Below, piece after piece: positions 31,863 through 41,963 of a DNA stretch of 64,000 nucleotides (the first letter of the stretch is position 1; every line of letters begins with the position of its first letter). This DNA comes from Rubrobacter tropicus (lineage in GTDB: Bacteria; Actinomycetota; Rubrobacteria; Rubrobacterales; Rubrobacteraceae), in NCBI RefSeq assembly GCF_011492945.1, contig NZ_CP045119.1, forward strand, positions 1,116,001 through 1,180,000, in the 5' to 3' direction. Made by a program: the position numbers and the translations under genes. The notes under the pieces are model-generated. The model was not told the origin of the DNA and did no database searches. It saw only the letters and a list, made by a program, of their open reading frames with translations.

Positions 31863-33752
31863 ATGAAGATCGAAGAGACGCACCAGAGGCCGGAGCAGAC
31901 CAGCCCCGAGGGCAGGACGGGAGACGGCGCCGCGGGCTACCAGCCGATAGAGGATTATGGGATCATCGGCGATTTGCACGCGACGGCGCTGGTCGGGATA
32001 GACGGCTCGATAGACTGGCTGTGCCTGCCGCGCCACGACTCCCCGAGCGTCTTCGCCGCCATCCTCGACAGTGAGAAGGGCGGGCGATTCAAGATCTCAC
32101 CCGCCACGGGAGGCGCGAGCCACAAGCAGCTCTACTGGCCCGACACAAACGTGCTCGTCACGCGCTTCTTCACCCCGGACGGCGTGGGAGAGGTGACGGA
32201 CTACATGCCGATAGGTCTCTCGGGCGAAGGCCAGGGGCGGCACCAGATCGTGCGCCGCGTCGAGGTGGTGCGCGGCACCATGGACTTCCGGATGGAATGC
32301 ACCCCGGCCTTCGACTACGCCCGGGCGGAGCACCGGACGGAGATCGTGCCAGGCGGCGCCACCTTCCGCTCCCCCGACCTCGGCCTCGGCCTGGCGTCTT
32401 TGTTCCCCCTGAAGCAACGGGGAGACGGGGCCGTCGCCGAGTTCACGCTGCGGGAGGAGCAGTCCGCCGTCTTCGTGCTGCGCCAGATAGAGGCCTCCGA
32501 TGACTGCGGGGTCTGCTTCTCAAAGGCGGAAGAAGAGGCGCTATTCGTGCAGACCGTCGAGTACTGGCGCCGCTGGCTCTCCAAGTGCACCTACAAAGGG
32601 CGCTGGCGCGAGATGGTCCGCCGGTCCGCGCTGACGCTCAAGCTGCTCACCTACGAGCCCACGGGCGCGATAGTGGCGGCCCCGACCAGCAGCCTGCCGG
32701 AGGGGATCGGGGGCGAGAGGAACTGGGACTACCGCTACACCTGGATCCGGGACGCCGCCTTCACCCTCTACGGCCTGCTCCGCATCGGCTTCACCGAGGA
32801 GGCCGCGGGGTTTATGGGCTGGCTCGGGTCGCGCTGCCAGCATTCGAACGCCGACGGCTCCCTGCAGCTCATGTACGGCATAGACGGCCGGAGCGACCTG
32901 ACCGAGGAGACCCTAGATCACCTCGAAGGCTACAAGGGGTCCAGCCCGGTCAGGATCGGCAACGGCGCCTACGACCAGCTTCAGCTCGACATCTACGGCG
33001 AGCTGATGGACGCCGTCTACCTCTACAACAAGCACGGCGACCCCATCTCGCACGAGCTGTGGACCCACCTGCGGGGTCTGATCAACTGGGTCTGCGACAA
33101 CTGGCAGAACGAGGACGAGGGGATCTGGGAGACCCGCGGCGGGCGCAGGAACTTCGTGTACTCGCGCCTGATGTGCTGGGTCGCCGTGGACCGGGGCCTC
33201 AGGCTCGCGGACAAGCGATCCTTCCCGGCCGACCGCGAGCGGTGGCTGAAGGTGCGCGACGAGATCTACGAGGAGATCATGGACAAGGGCTGGAACCCGA
33301 AGCGCAACGCTTTCGTTCAGTCCTACGGCGACGACACCCTCGACGCCTCCAACCTGATGATGCCCCTCGTCTTCTTCCTCTCCCCCAAAGACCCGAGGAT
33401 GCTAAAAACCCTCGACGCCATCAACCGCCCACCCAAAGACGATGGCCTCGTCTCGAACAGCCTCGTCTACCGCTACGACGTCGAGAAGTCGTCCGACGGG
33501 CTAACCGGAGAAGAAGGAACCTTCAGCCTCTGTACTTTCTGGCTGGTCGAGGCGTTGACGCGGGCAGGCCGGCTCGAAGAGGCCAGGCTCATTTTCGAGC
33601 AGATGCTCGGATACTCCAACCACTTGGGTCTCTACGCCGAGGAGATCGGGGCCAGCGGCGAGGCCCTGGGCAACTTCCCCCAGGCCTTCACCCACCTGAC
33701 CCTCATAAGCGCCGCCTACAACCTCGACCGGGCGCTCGGGACCGGGGGATAG
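31863..33752 (+). CDS. GH15 glycoside hydrolase (trehalase/glucoamylase-like)
   Basis: 629 aa from ATG 31863 (AAGGAGAG RBS). The N-terminal beta-sandwich domain begins [20 protein letters not shown] and [15 protein letters not shown]; the (alpha/alpha)6 catalytic domain has [33 protein letters not shown] and the base region [20 protein letters not shown]. In actinobacteria this subgroup includes GH15 trehalases, which would fit an organism using trehalose; glucan hydrolysis is the alternative. No signal peptide, so intracellular. Followed by gnd and glucose dehydrogenase genes, which could process the glucose released. Confidence 0.9.
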   Translation: MKIEETHQRPEQTSPEGRTGDGAAGYQPIEDYGIIGDLHATALVGIDGSIDWLCLPRHDSPSVFAAILDSEKGGRFKISPATGGASHKQLYWPDTNVLVTRFFTPDGVGEVTDYMPIGLSGEGQGRHQIVRRVEVVRGTMDFRMECTPAFDYARAEHRTEIVPGGATFRSPDLGLGLASLFPLKQRGDGAVAEFTLREEQSAVFVLRQIEASDDCGVCFSKAEEEALFVQTVEYWRRWLSKCTYKGRWREMVRRSALTLKLLTYEPTGAIVAAPTSSLPEGIGGERNWDYRYTWIRDAAFTLYGLLRIGFTEEAAGFMGWLGSRCQHSNADGSLQLMYGIDGRSDLTEETLDHLEGYKGSSPVRIGNGAYDQLQLDIYGELMDAVYLYNKHGDPISHELWTHLRGLINWVCDNWQNEDEGIWETRGGRRNFVYSRLMCWVAVDRGLRLADKRSFPADRERWLKVRDEIYEEIMDKGWNPKRNAFVQSYGDDTLDASNLMMPLVFFLSPKDPRMLKTLDAINRPPKDDGLVSNSLVYRYDVEKSSDGLTGEEGTFSLCTFWLVEALTRAGRLEEARLIFEQMLGYSNHLGLYAEEIGASGEALGNFPQAFTHLTLISAAYNLDRALGTGG

Positions 33753-33799
33753 CAGGATGCGTACGGAACGAAAACGGCTGACCGGGGGTTGGATCGACC

Positions 33800-33919
33800 A
33801 TCGAGGGCCTGGATCTCTCGGAGATAGCGCCGGGAGAGTACGAGCTCGCGTGCCTGCCGATCGAGGTGGAGCATAGCGACGGCGCCCCGGCTCGGGCGAT
33901 CCTGAAAAGGCTGTGGTAG
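33800..33919 (+). pseudogene. C-terminal remnant of a cyclase/kynurenine-formamidase-like gene
   Basis: In frame to TAG 33919 the sequence reads IEGLDLSEIAPGEYELACLP, then a short strand and DGAPARAILKRLW. This matches the C-terminal end of the cyclase (PF04199) family, where a GDGAPAR-type segment precedes the stop. Only about 39 codons are left; no HxGTHxD motif remains. A decayed gene is inferred. It lies between the GH15 and gnd genes. Confidence 0.5.
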
Positions 33920-33940
33920 AGAGACGAAAGGAGCGAGGCG

Positions 33941-34900
33941 ATGACGGAAGCGAAGAGGGAGTACGGTGTAGTTGGTCTGGGCCGGATGGGCGGCAACCTC
34001 GCCAGGCAGGCCATGGACAAGGGGATGCGCGTGGTCGGTTTTACGCGCCACAGCGCGCCGGAGGACATGGTCGAGGCCGGGCTCGTCGAGATCCACACCC
34101 TGGCAGAGTTCAAGGAGCAGCTCGCCCCCCCGCGGGTGGTCTTTCTCTACATCCCGGCCGGCCCTGTGGTCGACACGCTACTCGACGACCTGGCCGCCGA
34201 GCTCGAAGGCGGGGATATCCTCGTGGATGGCGGCAACTCATACTGGGGGGACTCGATCCGGCGCCACCGGCGCCTGTCGGAGCGGGGCATTCAATTCGTC
34301 GACCTCGGGACGAGCGGTGGCGTGGACGGCGCCCGCAACGGCGCCTGCTTTATGGCGGGCGGCGAGCCCGAGGCCATGGCGCGGGTCGAGCCCATGCTGC
34401 TCGACCTCGCCATAGATGACGGCTACGTCCACGCCGGGCCTCCGGGAGCCGGGCACTTCACCAAGCTCGTCCACAACGGCATAGAGTTCGGGATGCTCCA
34501 GGCCATCGGCGAGGGGGTCGACCTGCTCACGCACTACCGCGACGACCTCGACATCGCCGAAGTCCTGCGTTGCTGGCGGCACGGTTCGGTCGTCAGGTCG
34601 TGGCTTATAGACCTTCTGGAAGAAGCCTACCGCTCGAACGGCGTCAAGGACATCCCCTCCTACGTCGACGACACGGGCGAGGTGAACTGGCTCGTCGACG
34701 ACGCGCTCCACATGGAGGTGCCGGTTCCCGTCATCTCGCAGGCCGTGATGCAACTCTTCGCCTCGCGCGACGACGAGAAGAACTGGGCAAGGGCCATCGC
34801 CATGATGCGCCACGGCTTCGGCGGCCACGCCTACGGCCACAGCGACGCCGTGGTCCAGGAGCGCAGGACGGGACGCATCGGCGGCTTCCCGGCAAGCTAG
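33941..34900 (+). CDS. gnd: 6-phosphogluconate dehydrogenase, decarboxylating (short type)
   Basis: 319 aa. Oxidatively decarboxylates 6-phosphogluconate to ribulose 5-phosphate. NAD(P) motif VVGLGRMGGNLA, substrate segment TSGGVDGARNG and catalytic lysine in GHFTKLVHNGIEFGMLQ. The short length and lack of the C-terminal clamp identify the YqeC/GndA-like group that often prefers NAD+. RBS AAAGGAG. Clustered with a flavin reductase and a glucose dehydrogenase, suggesting an oxidative glucose route that feeds pentose phosphates and reducing power. Confidence 0.93.
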   Translation: MTEAKREYGVVGLGRMGGNLARQAMDKGMRVVGFTRHSAPEDMVEAGLVEIHTLAEFKEQLAPPRVVFLYIPAGPVVDTLLDDLAAELEGGDILVDGGNSYWGDSIRRHRRLSERGIQFVDLGTSGGVDGARNGACFMAGGEPEAMARVEPMLLDLAIDDGYVHAGPPGAGHFTKLVHNGIEFGMLQAIGEGVDLLTHYRDDLDIAEVLRCWRHGSVVRSWLIDLLEEAYRSNGVKDIPSYVDDTGEVNWLVDDALHMEVPVPVISQAVMQLFASRDDEKNWARAIAMMRHGFGGHAYGHSDAVVQERRTGRIGGFPAS

Positions 34901-34915
34901 GCCCATACAGGATGA

Positions 34916-34942
34916 CCTCAGCCCGCGCTTTTCGGGCTGAGG
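34916..34942 (+). terminator. hairpin between gnd and the flavin reductase gene
   Basis: CCTCAGCCCG-cgctttt-CGGGCTGAGG, perfect 10-bp stem whose loop contains TTTT; 16 bases after the gnd stop. Confidence 0.55.
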
Positions 34943-34963
34943 TTCGAGAGGAAGGACCCCTTC

Positions 34964-36370
34964 ATGGCAGCACAGCACTACGACGCCGTGGTGATCGGCT
35001 CGGGCCAGGGCGGGACCCCGCTGGCCCGGGAGCTCGCCGGGTCGGGGCGCAAGACGGCCCTGATCGAACGCGAGCACGTCGGCGGCACCTGCATAAACGA
35101 GGGCTGCACCCCCACCAAGACGATGGTAGCCAGCGCGAAGACCGCCTACGTGGACCGGCGCTCGGGCGAGTTCGGCGTCCGAAACGGCCTCGTGGGCGTG
35201 GACCTGGCCGCCGTGCGCCGGCGCAAGCAGAGCATCGTCGACAGCTTTCGCGACGGCAACCAGAACCGGCTCGAAGAGACGAGAAACCTGGATCTGATAT
35301 TCGGCGAAGCCAGCTTCACCGGCCCGAAGACGCTGATGGTGCGGACAGACGGCGGATCGCTTGAGTTGGACGCCGATACCATCTTCATCAACGCCGGAGC
35401 CCGGCCCGCCAACCCGCCGATAGACGGGTTGGACGCCGTGCCAGCCCTGAACTCCACCTCGATCATGGAGCTCGACGAGCTCCCGGAGCACCTGCTGGTC
35501 CTCGGCGGCAGCTACGTCGGGATCGAGTTCGCCCAGATGTTCCGCCGCTTCGGAAGCGGGGTAACCGTCGTGCAGCGCAGCGGCCAGTTGATGGGCCGCG
35601 AGGATGCCGACGTGGCCGAGAAGGTAGCGGAGATCCTGCGCGAGGACGGAATCGAGGTCCTCCTCAACACCCAAACCCGGCTCGTAGAGCAGGATAGCGG
35701 GGGCAGGGTCCACCTGAGAGTAGACACGCCCGAGGGGGAGCGCGCGCTGGAAGGCACGCACCTCCTCGTAGCCGCCGGCCGCCCGCCGAACACCGAGAAG
35801 CTCAGCCTCGACGCCGCCGGCATCGAGACGGACCGGCGCGGGTTTATCAAGGTGAACGGGCGCCTGGAGACGAACGTGGAGGGCGTCTACGCCCTGGGGG
35901 ACATAAAGGGAGGTCCGGCCTTTACCCACATCTCCTACGACGACTTCCGCGTCATTAGAGCGAACCTGCTCGATGGGGGAGATGCCACTATCGCGGATCG
36001 CCTGGTTCCCTACACCATGTTCATCGATCCGCAGCTCGGCCGGATCGGGTTGAGCGAGCGGGAGGCCAGGGACAGGGACCTCGAGTTCTACGTGGCGAAG
36101 ATACCGATGACCTACGTGGCCCGCGCCATAGAGATGGGCGAGACGCGGGGCTTCATGAAGGCCATCGTAGATGCGGAGAATGGTCAGATACTCGGCTGCG
36201 CGGTCCTCGGGGTCGAGGGGGGCGAGATCATGGCGATGATCCAGATAGCCATGATGGGCAAAATCCCTTACACGACCCTGCGGGACGGCGTCTTCTCCCA
36301 TCCGACCCTCGCCGAGTCGCTCAACACCCTTTTCTCCAACGTCGGGCAGCGGCAGGGAGCCGCGGTGTAG
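34964..36370 (+). CDS. FAD-dependent pyridine nucleotide-disulfide oxidoreductase
   Basis: 468 aa. FAD motif [12 protein letters not shown], redox-active pair C43/C48 in [18 protein letters not shown](P) motif [15 protein letters not shown], second FAD motif [16 protein letters not shown] and a C-terminal dimerisation domain. The C-terminal catalytic His-Glu pair seen in dihydrolipoamide dehydrogenase (HPT-x-E) appears as [11 protein letters not shown]. It is related to mercuric reductase and lipoamide dehydrogenases, but without merR or 2-oxoacid dehydrogenase genes nearby a specific substrate cannot be given. Confidence 0.9.
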   Translation: MAAQHYDAVVIGSGQGGTPLARELAGSGRKTALIEREHVGGTCINEGCTPTKTMVASAKTAYVDRRSGEFGVRNGLVGVDLAAVRRRKQSIVDSFRDGNQNRLEETRNLDLIFGEASFTGPKTLMVRTDGGSLELDADTIFINAGARPANPPIDGLDAVPALNSTSIMELDELPEHLLVLGGSYVGIEFAQMFRRFGSGVTVVQRSGQLMGREDADVAEKVAEILREDGIEVLLNTQTRLVEQDSGGRVHLRVDTPEGERALEGTHLLVAAGRPPNTEKLSLDAAGIETDRRGFIKVNGRLETNVEGVYALGDIKGGPAFTHISYDDFRVIRANLLDGGDATIADRLVPYTMFIDPQLGRIGLSEREARDRDLEFYVAKIPMTYVARAIEMGETRGFMKAIVDAENGQILGCAVLGVEGGEIMAMIQIAMMGKIPYTTLRDGVFSHPTLAESLNTLFSNVGQRQGAAV

Positions 36371-36413
36371 AGGCTATTCGAAGACGTTGGAACAGATCGC
36401 AAAGGAGCTACCC

Positions 36414-37520
36414 ATGAAAGCAGTGGCGGTCTTCCCCGGAAAGAAGGACACCATCCACCTCGCCGACCTGCCGGAGCCGAACGTCGAGGACGTTCCCGGT
36501 GGTCGGGGCGTGCTCGTCGAGGTCTTGCGCGTCGGCGTGGACGGTACGGACAAGGAGATCAACGCCGCAGAGTACGGCGCGGCCCCCGAGGGCTACGACG
36601 TGCTGGTAACCGGACACGAGTCCTTCGGACGCGTGCTGGAGGTGGGTCCTAACGTGCGCGACATCGCGCCCGGCGACTACGTGGTGGCGACCGTCAGGCG
36701 GCCCGGCGGCAGCATCTACGACCGTATAGGCACCTACGACATGACGACAGACGACACGTACTACGAGCGCGGCATCAACCTGCGCCACGGCTACCTGACC
36801 GAACGCTACGTCGACGACCCGGAGTACATAGTCAAGGTCCCCGACGCCCTCGAGGACGTGGGCGTTTTGCTTGAGCCGACCAGCGTCGTCGAGAAGGGGA
36901 TAGAGCAGGCCTACGAGATACAGCGCCGCCTCAAGGTCTGGAGGCCGGCCAGGGCGGCGGTCGTCGGCGCCGGAACCCTCGGGCTGCTCGCGACCCTGGC
37001 GTTGAGGTTGCGGGGCCTGGAGGTGACGACGCTCGCCCGGACCGCGCCGCCCACGCTCAACAGCGACCTGGTGGAGGCCGTCGGCGCGCGCTACCTCAGC
37101 ACCCGCGAGACGCCGCTCCTAGAGGCCGCAGGGGAGCACGGGCCATTCGACATAATCTTCGAGGCGACGGGCGTGAGCGGCGTCGTGTTCGAGAGCATGG
37201 AGGCTCTCGGCAAGAACGGCGTGCTGGTGCTGACCGGCATCAGCGGCGGGGATCGCACCGTCGAGGTGCCGGGCGACAGGATCATGCTCGGCTTCGTGCT
37301 CGGCAACAAGGTCGCGGTGGGTTCCGTAAACGCCAACCGCGCGTACTTCGAGCGCGGCGTCTCGGACATGGCTCTTGCGGAGGCGCAGTACCCGGGCTGG
37401 CTGGGCCGACTGCTCACCCATCGCGTGCGGGGTCTCGGCAACTACGAGGAGATGATCCGCCTGCTCACCGAAGAGAAGAGCGCTATCAAGGTGTTTGTCG
37501 AAGTGAACGGCCAACACTGA
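36414..37520 (+). CDS. glucose 1-dehydrogenase-like medium-chain dehydrogenase
   Basis: 368 aa from ATG 36414 (AAAGGAG RBS). Zinc-dependent MDR of the glucose dehydrogenase group: GHESFGRV supplies His/Glu ligands, [17 protein letters not shown] is the nucleotide-binding motif, and [20 protein letters not shown] follows. At the first zinc-ligand position the sequence reads GVDGTDKE instead of GxCGTDxE, so Asp replaces Cys, as described for a haloarchaeal glucose dehydrogenase. Probable reaction: glucose to gluconolactone. Context with GH15 and gnd agrees. Confidence 0.85.
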   Translation: MKAVAVFPGKKDTIHLADLPEPNVEDVPGGRGVLVEVLRVGVDGTDKEINAAEYGAAPEGYDVLVTGHESFGRVLEVGPNVRDIAPGDYVVATVRRPGGSIYDRIGTYDMTTDDTYYERGINLRHGYLTERYVDDPEYIVKVPDALEDVGVLLEPTSVVEKGIEQAYEIQRRLKVWRPARAAVVGAGTLGLLATLALRLRGLEVTTLARTAPPTLNSDLVEAVGARYLSTRETPLLEAAGEHGPFDIIFEATGVSGVVFESMEALGKNGVLVLTGISGGDRTVEVPGDRIMLGFVLGNKVAVGSVNANRAYFERGVSDMALAEAQYPGWLGRLLTHRVRGLGNYEEMIRLLTEEKSAIKVFVEVNGQH

Positions 37521-37629
37521 ACGCGGGGAGGGAGGCCGAGTCCCGGCCTTCCCGACGCTTCACGAACGGGAACTGCGGCGCCGTCGCCGGCACGGAGACC
37601 CGTGACACGTTCCAGACTGCGAGTTGATC

Positions 37630-38877
37630 ATGATGCCAGAGATAACCCTTACAGGAGTTTTCATAGTCGCGGCCATCGCCTTCGCGGTGCCGCTCGGCCT
37701 CGGGCTCTTGCCCGCCGTGCGCGTTCCCTCGGTCGTGCTCGAGATCGGGGCCGGCATCCTGGTCGGCCCCGCGGTCTTCGGGCTGGTAGAGGTGGACCTG
37801 CCGCTGCGGGTTCTGGCCCTTCTCGGGCTCGCGTTCTTGCTGCTGTTGGCGGGGCTTGAGATCGATATAGACCATCTGCGGGGCCCGAGGCTTCGCAGCG
37901 CCGCCGCCGGCTTCGTGATCTCCCTGGCCGTCGCGCTCGGTATCGGTTTCGGGCTCTACGCCGCGGGCCTCGTTGAGGCTCCGCTGCTCGTGGCGATTAT
38001 CCTGTCCGCGACCTCTCTGGGCATCGTGATCCCGGTGCTGACCGACGCCGGTCGGGCCGGGACCACGCTCGGCCAGCTCGTCATAGCCGCGTCGTCCATA
38101 GCCGATTTCGGCGCGATCATACTTCTCAGCCTTTTCTTCTCGGGCGATTCCAGCGGCGTCGGGTCCACCCTGTTCCTGATCGGGGCTTTCGTCGCGCTGG
38201 TCGTCGTCACGGGTGTCGCGCTTGGCGGGGTCGAACACTCGCGGCGTCTGAGCTCCGCCCTGCGGAGGCTACAGGATACGAGCGCCCAGATCCGGGTCCG
38301 GGGAGCCTTCTTGTTGCTCGTCGGCCTCGTCGTGGTCGCGCAGCTCTTCGGGCTGGAGGTGATCCTGGGCGCCTTCTTCGCCGGGGCGATGCTCAGGTTG
38401 CTCGACCGCGACGAGATGATGACCCACGCAGGCTTCCACACCAAGCTCCAGGCGGTCGGCTTCGGCATCTTTATCCCGTTCTTCTTCGTCACCAGTGGCA
38501 TACAACTCGACGTGCGCGCCCTGTTTTCCGGCGGTTCGGCGCTCGCGCTGGTGCCCGTGTTCCTCATCGCCCTGTTGCTGGCCCGCGGGGTTCCGGCGAT
38601 CCTCTACAGGCCGATGGTCGGCAACAGGGACTCCCTGGCGGCCGGGCTGCTGCAGGCGACCTCGCTACCGTTCATCGTGGCAGCCACGGGGATTGGGATG
38701 GGTCTCGGAATCATGAGCCCCGCGGTCGGGGCGGCCATGGTTGTGGCCGGGCTCCTGTCCGTGGTCCTGTTCCCGCTCGGCGCCCTCATGCTCCTGCGGG
38801 CCGGTCCGAAACCGGCGGCGACGCGGGACACGGACCAGGGACGGCCCGCCCCGATTATCCGCCAGGAGCGTCCGTGA
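37630..38877 (+). CDS. CPA2-type cation:proton antiporter (KefB/NapA-like)
   Basis: 415 aa, 12-13 hydrophobic helices. The family core is visible: VVLEIGAGILVGPAVFGLVE in the first third and ATSLGIVIPVLTDAGRAGTT with downstream SSIADFGAIILLSLFF, the conserved aspartate helix. The C-terminal RCK domain of Kef channels is absent, so this is the transport domain only. Start ATG 37630 (or 37633) lacks a strong RBS. It probably exchanges Na+ or K+ for protons. A terminator follows. Confidence 0.88.
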   Translation: MMPEITLTGVFIVAAIAFAVPLGLGLLPAVRVPSVVLEIGAGILVGPAVFGLVEVDLPLRVLALLGLAFLLLLAGLEIDIDHLRGPRLRSAAAGFVISLAVALGIGFGLYAAGLVEAPLLVAIILSATSLGIVIPVLTDAGRAGTTLGQLVIAASSIADFGAIILLSLFFSGDSSGVGSTLFLIGAFVALVVVTGVALGGVEHSRRLSSALRRLQDTSAQIRVRGAFLLLVGLVVVAQLFGLEVILGAFFAGAMLRLLDRDEMMTHAGFHTKLQAVGFGIFIPFFFVTSGIQLDVRALFSGGSALALVPVFLIALLLARGVPAILYRPMVGNRDSLAAGLLQATSLPFIVAATGIGMGLGIMSPAVGAAMVVAGLLSVVLFPLGALMLLRAGPKPAATRDTDQGRPAPIIRQERP

Positions 38878-38915
38878 GATCGTACCCTCAGGGGGCCTCG
38901 TCTGCGTGAGGTCTG

Positions 38916-38962
38916 ACGGCCCTGCCCCGAATGGCCCTGTCAGGCGCATTCGGCAGGGCCGT
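38916..38962 (+). terminator. long hairpin terminator after the antiporter gene
   Basis: ACGGCCCTGCC(c)CGAATG pairs with CATTCG(g)CAGGGCCGT, 16 or more pairs, loop 13 bases, followed by GGTCTT. The remaining gap to 39138 holds no recognisable gene. Confidence 0.7.
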
Positions 38963-39138
38963 GGTCTTACGTCCCCGCGGAAAGAGAAGATCCCGGTGAG
39001 AAGCTACAATCGGACGTATGCGGGCCGTCTTGCGTCAGGATTTGGTTCGGTGCGGTATCGGGCCACGCAACCACGCGCCTGGCTTCTGCGGCGCGCTCCC
39101 CGGGCGGGCGCTTTTCTCTGTCCCCGGATGCCGGTTTT

Positions 39139-40332
39139 ATGGCCCGAACTTCCGACGCTAAACGCCCCCGGGGCCGGGACGCGTGGGTTTTCGTCTTCGC
39201 GGCGTTTGTCTTGTCGAGGCTTTTGTTCATGGGCGTCGGCGCCTTCGCCGCGGCAACTCTTCCCCAGGCCGACCCGGCCGGAGACCCCCTGGGACCATCC
39301 GGATTCTGGGACTACTGGGCGCTTTGGGACGGGGCCTGGTACTCGGAGATAGCCACGGAAGGCTACGGGGGGCGCGAACCGGCCTCCACGGCGTTCTTTC
39401 CGCTCTACCCGATGCTGGTCAAAGTCGGGACCGTTATCGGGGGTGGGCCCGCGTTGTGGGGGGTCCTGATCTCCCTCGTATCGGCCCTCCTCGCGCTGTT
39501 CTTCGTTTACCGGATCTCGGAGCACCTGTTCGACGCGCGGGCCGCCCGCGCCGCCACGCTCTGCCTGGCCTTCTTCCCGACCGCGTTCTTCCTGAACGCG
39601 GTCTATACGGAGTCGCTCTTTCTGGCGCTGACCACGGGCACCCTGTGGGCCGCCCTCGTGCGGCGGGACTTTCTTGTTGCCGGGCTTCTGGGGGCGCTCG
39701 CCGCGGCGACGCGCAACCTCGGCGTCTTGTTGCTGGTGCCGCTCTTTTTCGAGTGGGTGCGGCACCGGCGGGAGCTGGGCGCGCGCGGCGTGCTTGGCAT
39801 GACCATCGTTCCGTCGGGCCTGGCGGCGTACGCGGCCTACCTGTGGGCGAGGTTCGGGGAGCCGTTCGTCTTCGTCCGGCAACAGGGCGATTACTGGAAC
39901 AGGGAGGCCTCCGGGCCCCTCGCGACGCTCCGTGACGCCTGGACGGCGGCCGGGGTCGGGATGGAGTACGTGCTGGACCCGGCGGCGCTCTTTCTCGGCG
40001 CCGATGCCACGCCGGCGCTCGAAGCCTCTAACGTGCTCAACCTGGGGTTCCTGGTCTTCTTTCTGGTAGTGGCGCTCCTGGGGCTCTTCGTGCTGCCGCC
40101 GGGGCTCTCGGTGTACGCCGCCATTCTCGTGCTGTTGCCCGTGCTTACGCCCTCGGACCGGTTCCCGCTTATGAGCCTGCCGCGCTTCGTGCTAGGGGCT
40201 TTCCCCGTCTTTCTCGTGCTCGGATATTTTCTGTCGCGGTCCAGGTGGACGCTCACGGCCTGGCTGGTGTTCTCGGGCGGCCTGGGCGTGGCGTTGACGG
40301 CGCTCTTCGTCACCTGGCGGTGGGTGGCGTAA
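39139..40332 (+). CDS. PIG-V-like mannosyltransferase (GT-C fold)
   Basis: 397 aa, 8-10 membrane helices. Shared with the PIG-V/GPI mannosyltransferase II family: FWDYWALWDGAWYSEIATEG (aspartates in the first loop), STAFFPLYPMLVKVG and AFFPTAFFLNAVYTESLFLA. It would transfer mannose from a polyprenyl-phosphate donor to an extracytoplasmic glycolipid or glycoprotein. In bacteria the acceptor is generally unknown. It is transcribed alone, with no clear RBS. Confidence 0.85.
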   Translation: MARTSDAKRPRGRDAWVFVFAAFVLSRLLFMGVGAFAAATLPQADPAGDPLGPSGFWDYWALWDGAWYSEIATEGYGGREPASTAFFPLYPMLVKVGTVIGGGPALWGVLISLVSALLALFFVYRISEHLFDARAARAATLCLAFFPTAFFLNAVYTESLFLALTTGTLWAALVRRDFLVAGLLGALAAATRNLGVLLLVPLFFEWVRHRRELGARGVLGMTIVPSGLAAYAAYLWARFGEPFVFVRQQGDYWNREASGPLATLRDAWTAAGVGMEYVLDPAALFLGADATPALEASNVLNLGFLVFFLVVALLGLFVLPPGLSVYAAILVLLPVLTPSDRFPLMSLPRFVLGAFPVFLVLGYFLSRSRWTLTAWLVFSGGLGVALTALFVTWRWVA

Positions 40333-40367
40333 GGGCTCTGCGGGCTTCGGTCGCCCTGGATAGTGTC

Positions 40368-40712
40368 TTACCTGTCGGCCCGGGCTTCCGTTACGAGCAG
40401 GGCGATCAGGAGCAGTTCGACCACCTTGTCGATGTAGCCCGTGACGGTGCTGGCCCCGCCCGTTATGACGAGCCACAGGACGATCGTGAGGGCCGTGTAG
40501 CCGACGAGGACCCATCTTATGGTCTTCCGGTACGGTGCGAGGGGTGGGATGGGCAGGTAGAGAGCGGCCAGAAGCGCGAGGTAGCCTATGCCGTTCAGGA
40601 CGAAGAGCGGGAGGCCCTGGAAGCCCAGGTACAGGTGGACTATCGCGGTCACCAGCGTCAGCACGATTATGCCGATCCTGAGCGTCAAGGTCGAAGAGGC
40701 CGCCGTGGTCAT
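40368..40712 (-). CDS. four-helix membrane protein, unknown function
   Basis: 114 aa from ATG 40712 with AAAGGAG RBS. Predicted helices at about 9-30, 33-52, 62-82 and 88-108; short loops. The sequence GIIVLTLVTAIVHLYLGFQG opens the first helix. Similar small proteins occur in actinobacteria without assigned function. It lies 19 bp downstream of the MFS gene on the same strand and may belong to the same transcript. Confidence 0.75.
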   Translation of the reverse strand: MTTAASSTLTLRIGIIVLTLVTAIVHLYLGFQGLPLFVLNGIGYLALLAALYLPIPPLAPYRKTIRWVLVGYTALTIVLWLVITGGASTVTGYIDKVVELLLIALLVTEARADR

Positions 40713-40731
40713 GGTGCAGCTCCTTTCTGGA

Positions 40732-41961
40732 TCATGTTCTCCCGGAGACACGCCCGGTCTCGGGCACGCCTACGTCCGTATCGAGGGCGGGTGCCGTGCG
40801 CCCTTTCGGCAGGGACAACGCCACGGCCGGCAGGGCGAGGGCAGCCAGAACGGCGCCGATGAAGTACGGCGCCGGGACGCCGAGGTCGTCGAAGGCGGCC
40901 CCGGCCATTAGCGGGCCTGAGATGAGGGCGAGGCTCAGGACCGCCTGGACGCCCCCCATGAGCCGGCCCTGCTCTTCCGCCGGCGCCCGCCGCGAGAGGA
41001 GCGCCGTGAGGGCCGGTATGGCGAGCCCCGCGCCCACGGCCAGGGCGCCGACGACCGGGTAGAGCAACCACCCGGTTGGCGAGGCGCCGACGAGCGCGAG
41101 GGAGAGCGCCGTGAGAGCGAGCCCGCCGAAGGCGAGCCTCGTCTCGCCGAAAAGTTTCTGCAACCGCCCGACGAGCCCGCCCTGCGTCAGCACGGCGCAC
41201 GCGCCGACGAAGGCGAAGAAGAACGCGTTCTCCGCAGCCCCCCACCCGAAGCGCGCGCCGGAGAAGAGCGGGAAGTTGGTGAGGAGGCCGGCGAAGGAGA
41301 GGTTCAGGAGGAAGACGGCGAGGAGGAGCGGGCCCGTGCCGCCCATCCTTACCGTCCTGACGAGCCCGGAGAACGGGTCGAGGCGGAGGAGCGCCGTGCG
41401 GGTGCGGCGGCCTTCGGGCAAGGACTCCGGCAGGACGAAGAGGCCGAAGGCCGCGTTCAGGAGCGCGAGGGCGGAGGCGGCGAAGGCCGGGGCCTGGAGG
41501 GACTGGAGGCTCAGGAGGCCGCCGAGCAGGGGGCCCGCCATCAGGCCGAGCCCGAAGGCCGCCCCGAGGAGGCCGAGGCCCTTTGCCCGATCCTCTGGTG
41601 CGGTGCTGTCCGCCATGAAAGCCTGGGCCGTCGCCTGCGTCCCGGCCGCGGCCCCGGCGAGCGCCACGGCGACCACGACCATGGCGAAGGTCCCGGCCAG
41701 CCCGAGCAGCGCGTACGCGAGGGAGGCGCCGAGGAGGCAGGTCACCAGGACGGGCCGGCGTCCGACGCGGTCGGAGAGGCCGGCGAGGAAGGGCCCGCCG
41801 AAGAACTGCATCGCCGCGTAGAGAGACCCGAGTATCCCGACCAGGAACGCGCCGTTCGCGAGCCCGCCCGCGTAGAAAGGCAGGAGCGGGACCACGAGGC
41901 CGTAGCCCAGCATGTCCACGAAGACCGTCACGAACAGGAAGGTCGTCGCGGGGCGGCGCAT
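40732..41961 (-). CDS. major facilitator superfamily efflux transporter
   Basis: 409 aa, 12 helices. The MFS loop 2-3 signature GLSDRVGRRPVLV and the antiporter-type motif GLLGAAFGLGLMAGPLLGG in helix 5 place it near the TetA/drug:H+ antiporter-1 family. Substrate unknown. Its ATG is two bases beyond the stop of the upstream acyltransferase gene, so the two are coupled. No regulator is adjacent. Confidence 0.9.
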   Translation of the reverse strand: MRRPATTFLFVTVFVDMLGYGLVVPLLPFYAGGLANGAFLVGILGSLYAAMQFFGGPFLAGLSDRVGRRPVLVTCLLGASLAYALLGLAGTFAMVVVAVALAGAAAGTQATAQAFMADSTAPEDRAKGLGLLGAAFGLGLMAGPLLGGLLSLQSLQAPAFAASALALLNAAFGLFVLPESLPEGRRTRTALLRLDPFSGLVRTVRMGGTGPLLLAVFLLNLSFAGLLTNFPLFSGARFGWGAAENAFFFAFVGACAVLTQGGLVGRLQKLFGETRLAFGGLALTALSLALVGASPTGWLLYPVVGALAVGAGLAIPALTALLSRRAPAEEQGRLMGGVQAVLSLALISGPLMAGAAFDDLGVPAPYFIGAVLAALALPAVALSLPKGRTAPALDTDVGVPETGRVSGRT

Positions 41962-41963
41962 CG

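Noticed and set aside
34238-36301. 687-codon minus-strand frame
   Set aside because: Antisense to gnd and the flavin reductase, both with full active-site motifs; codon-position GC explains the long shadow.
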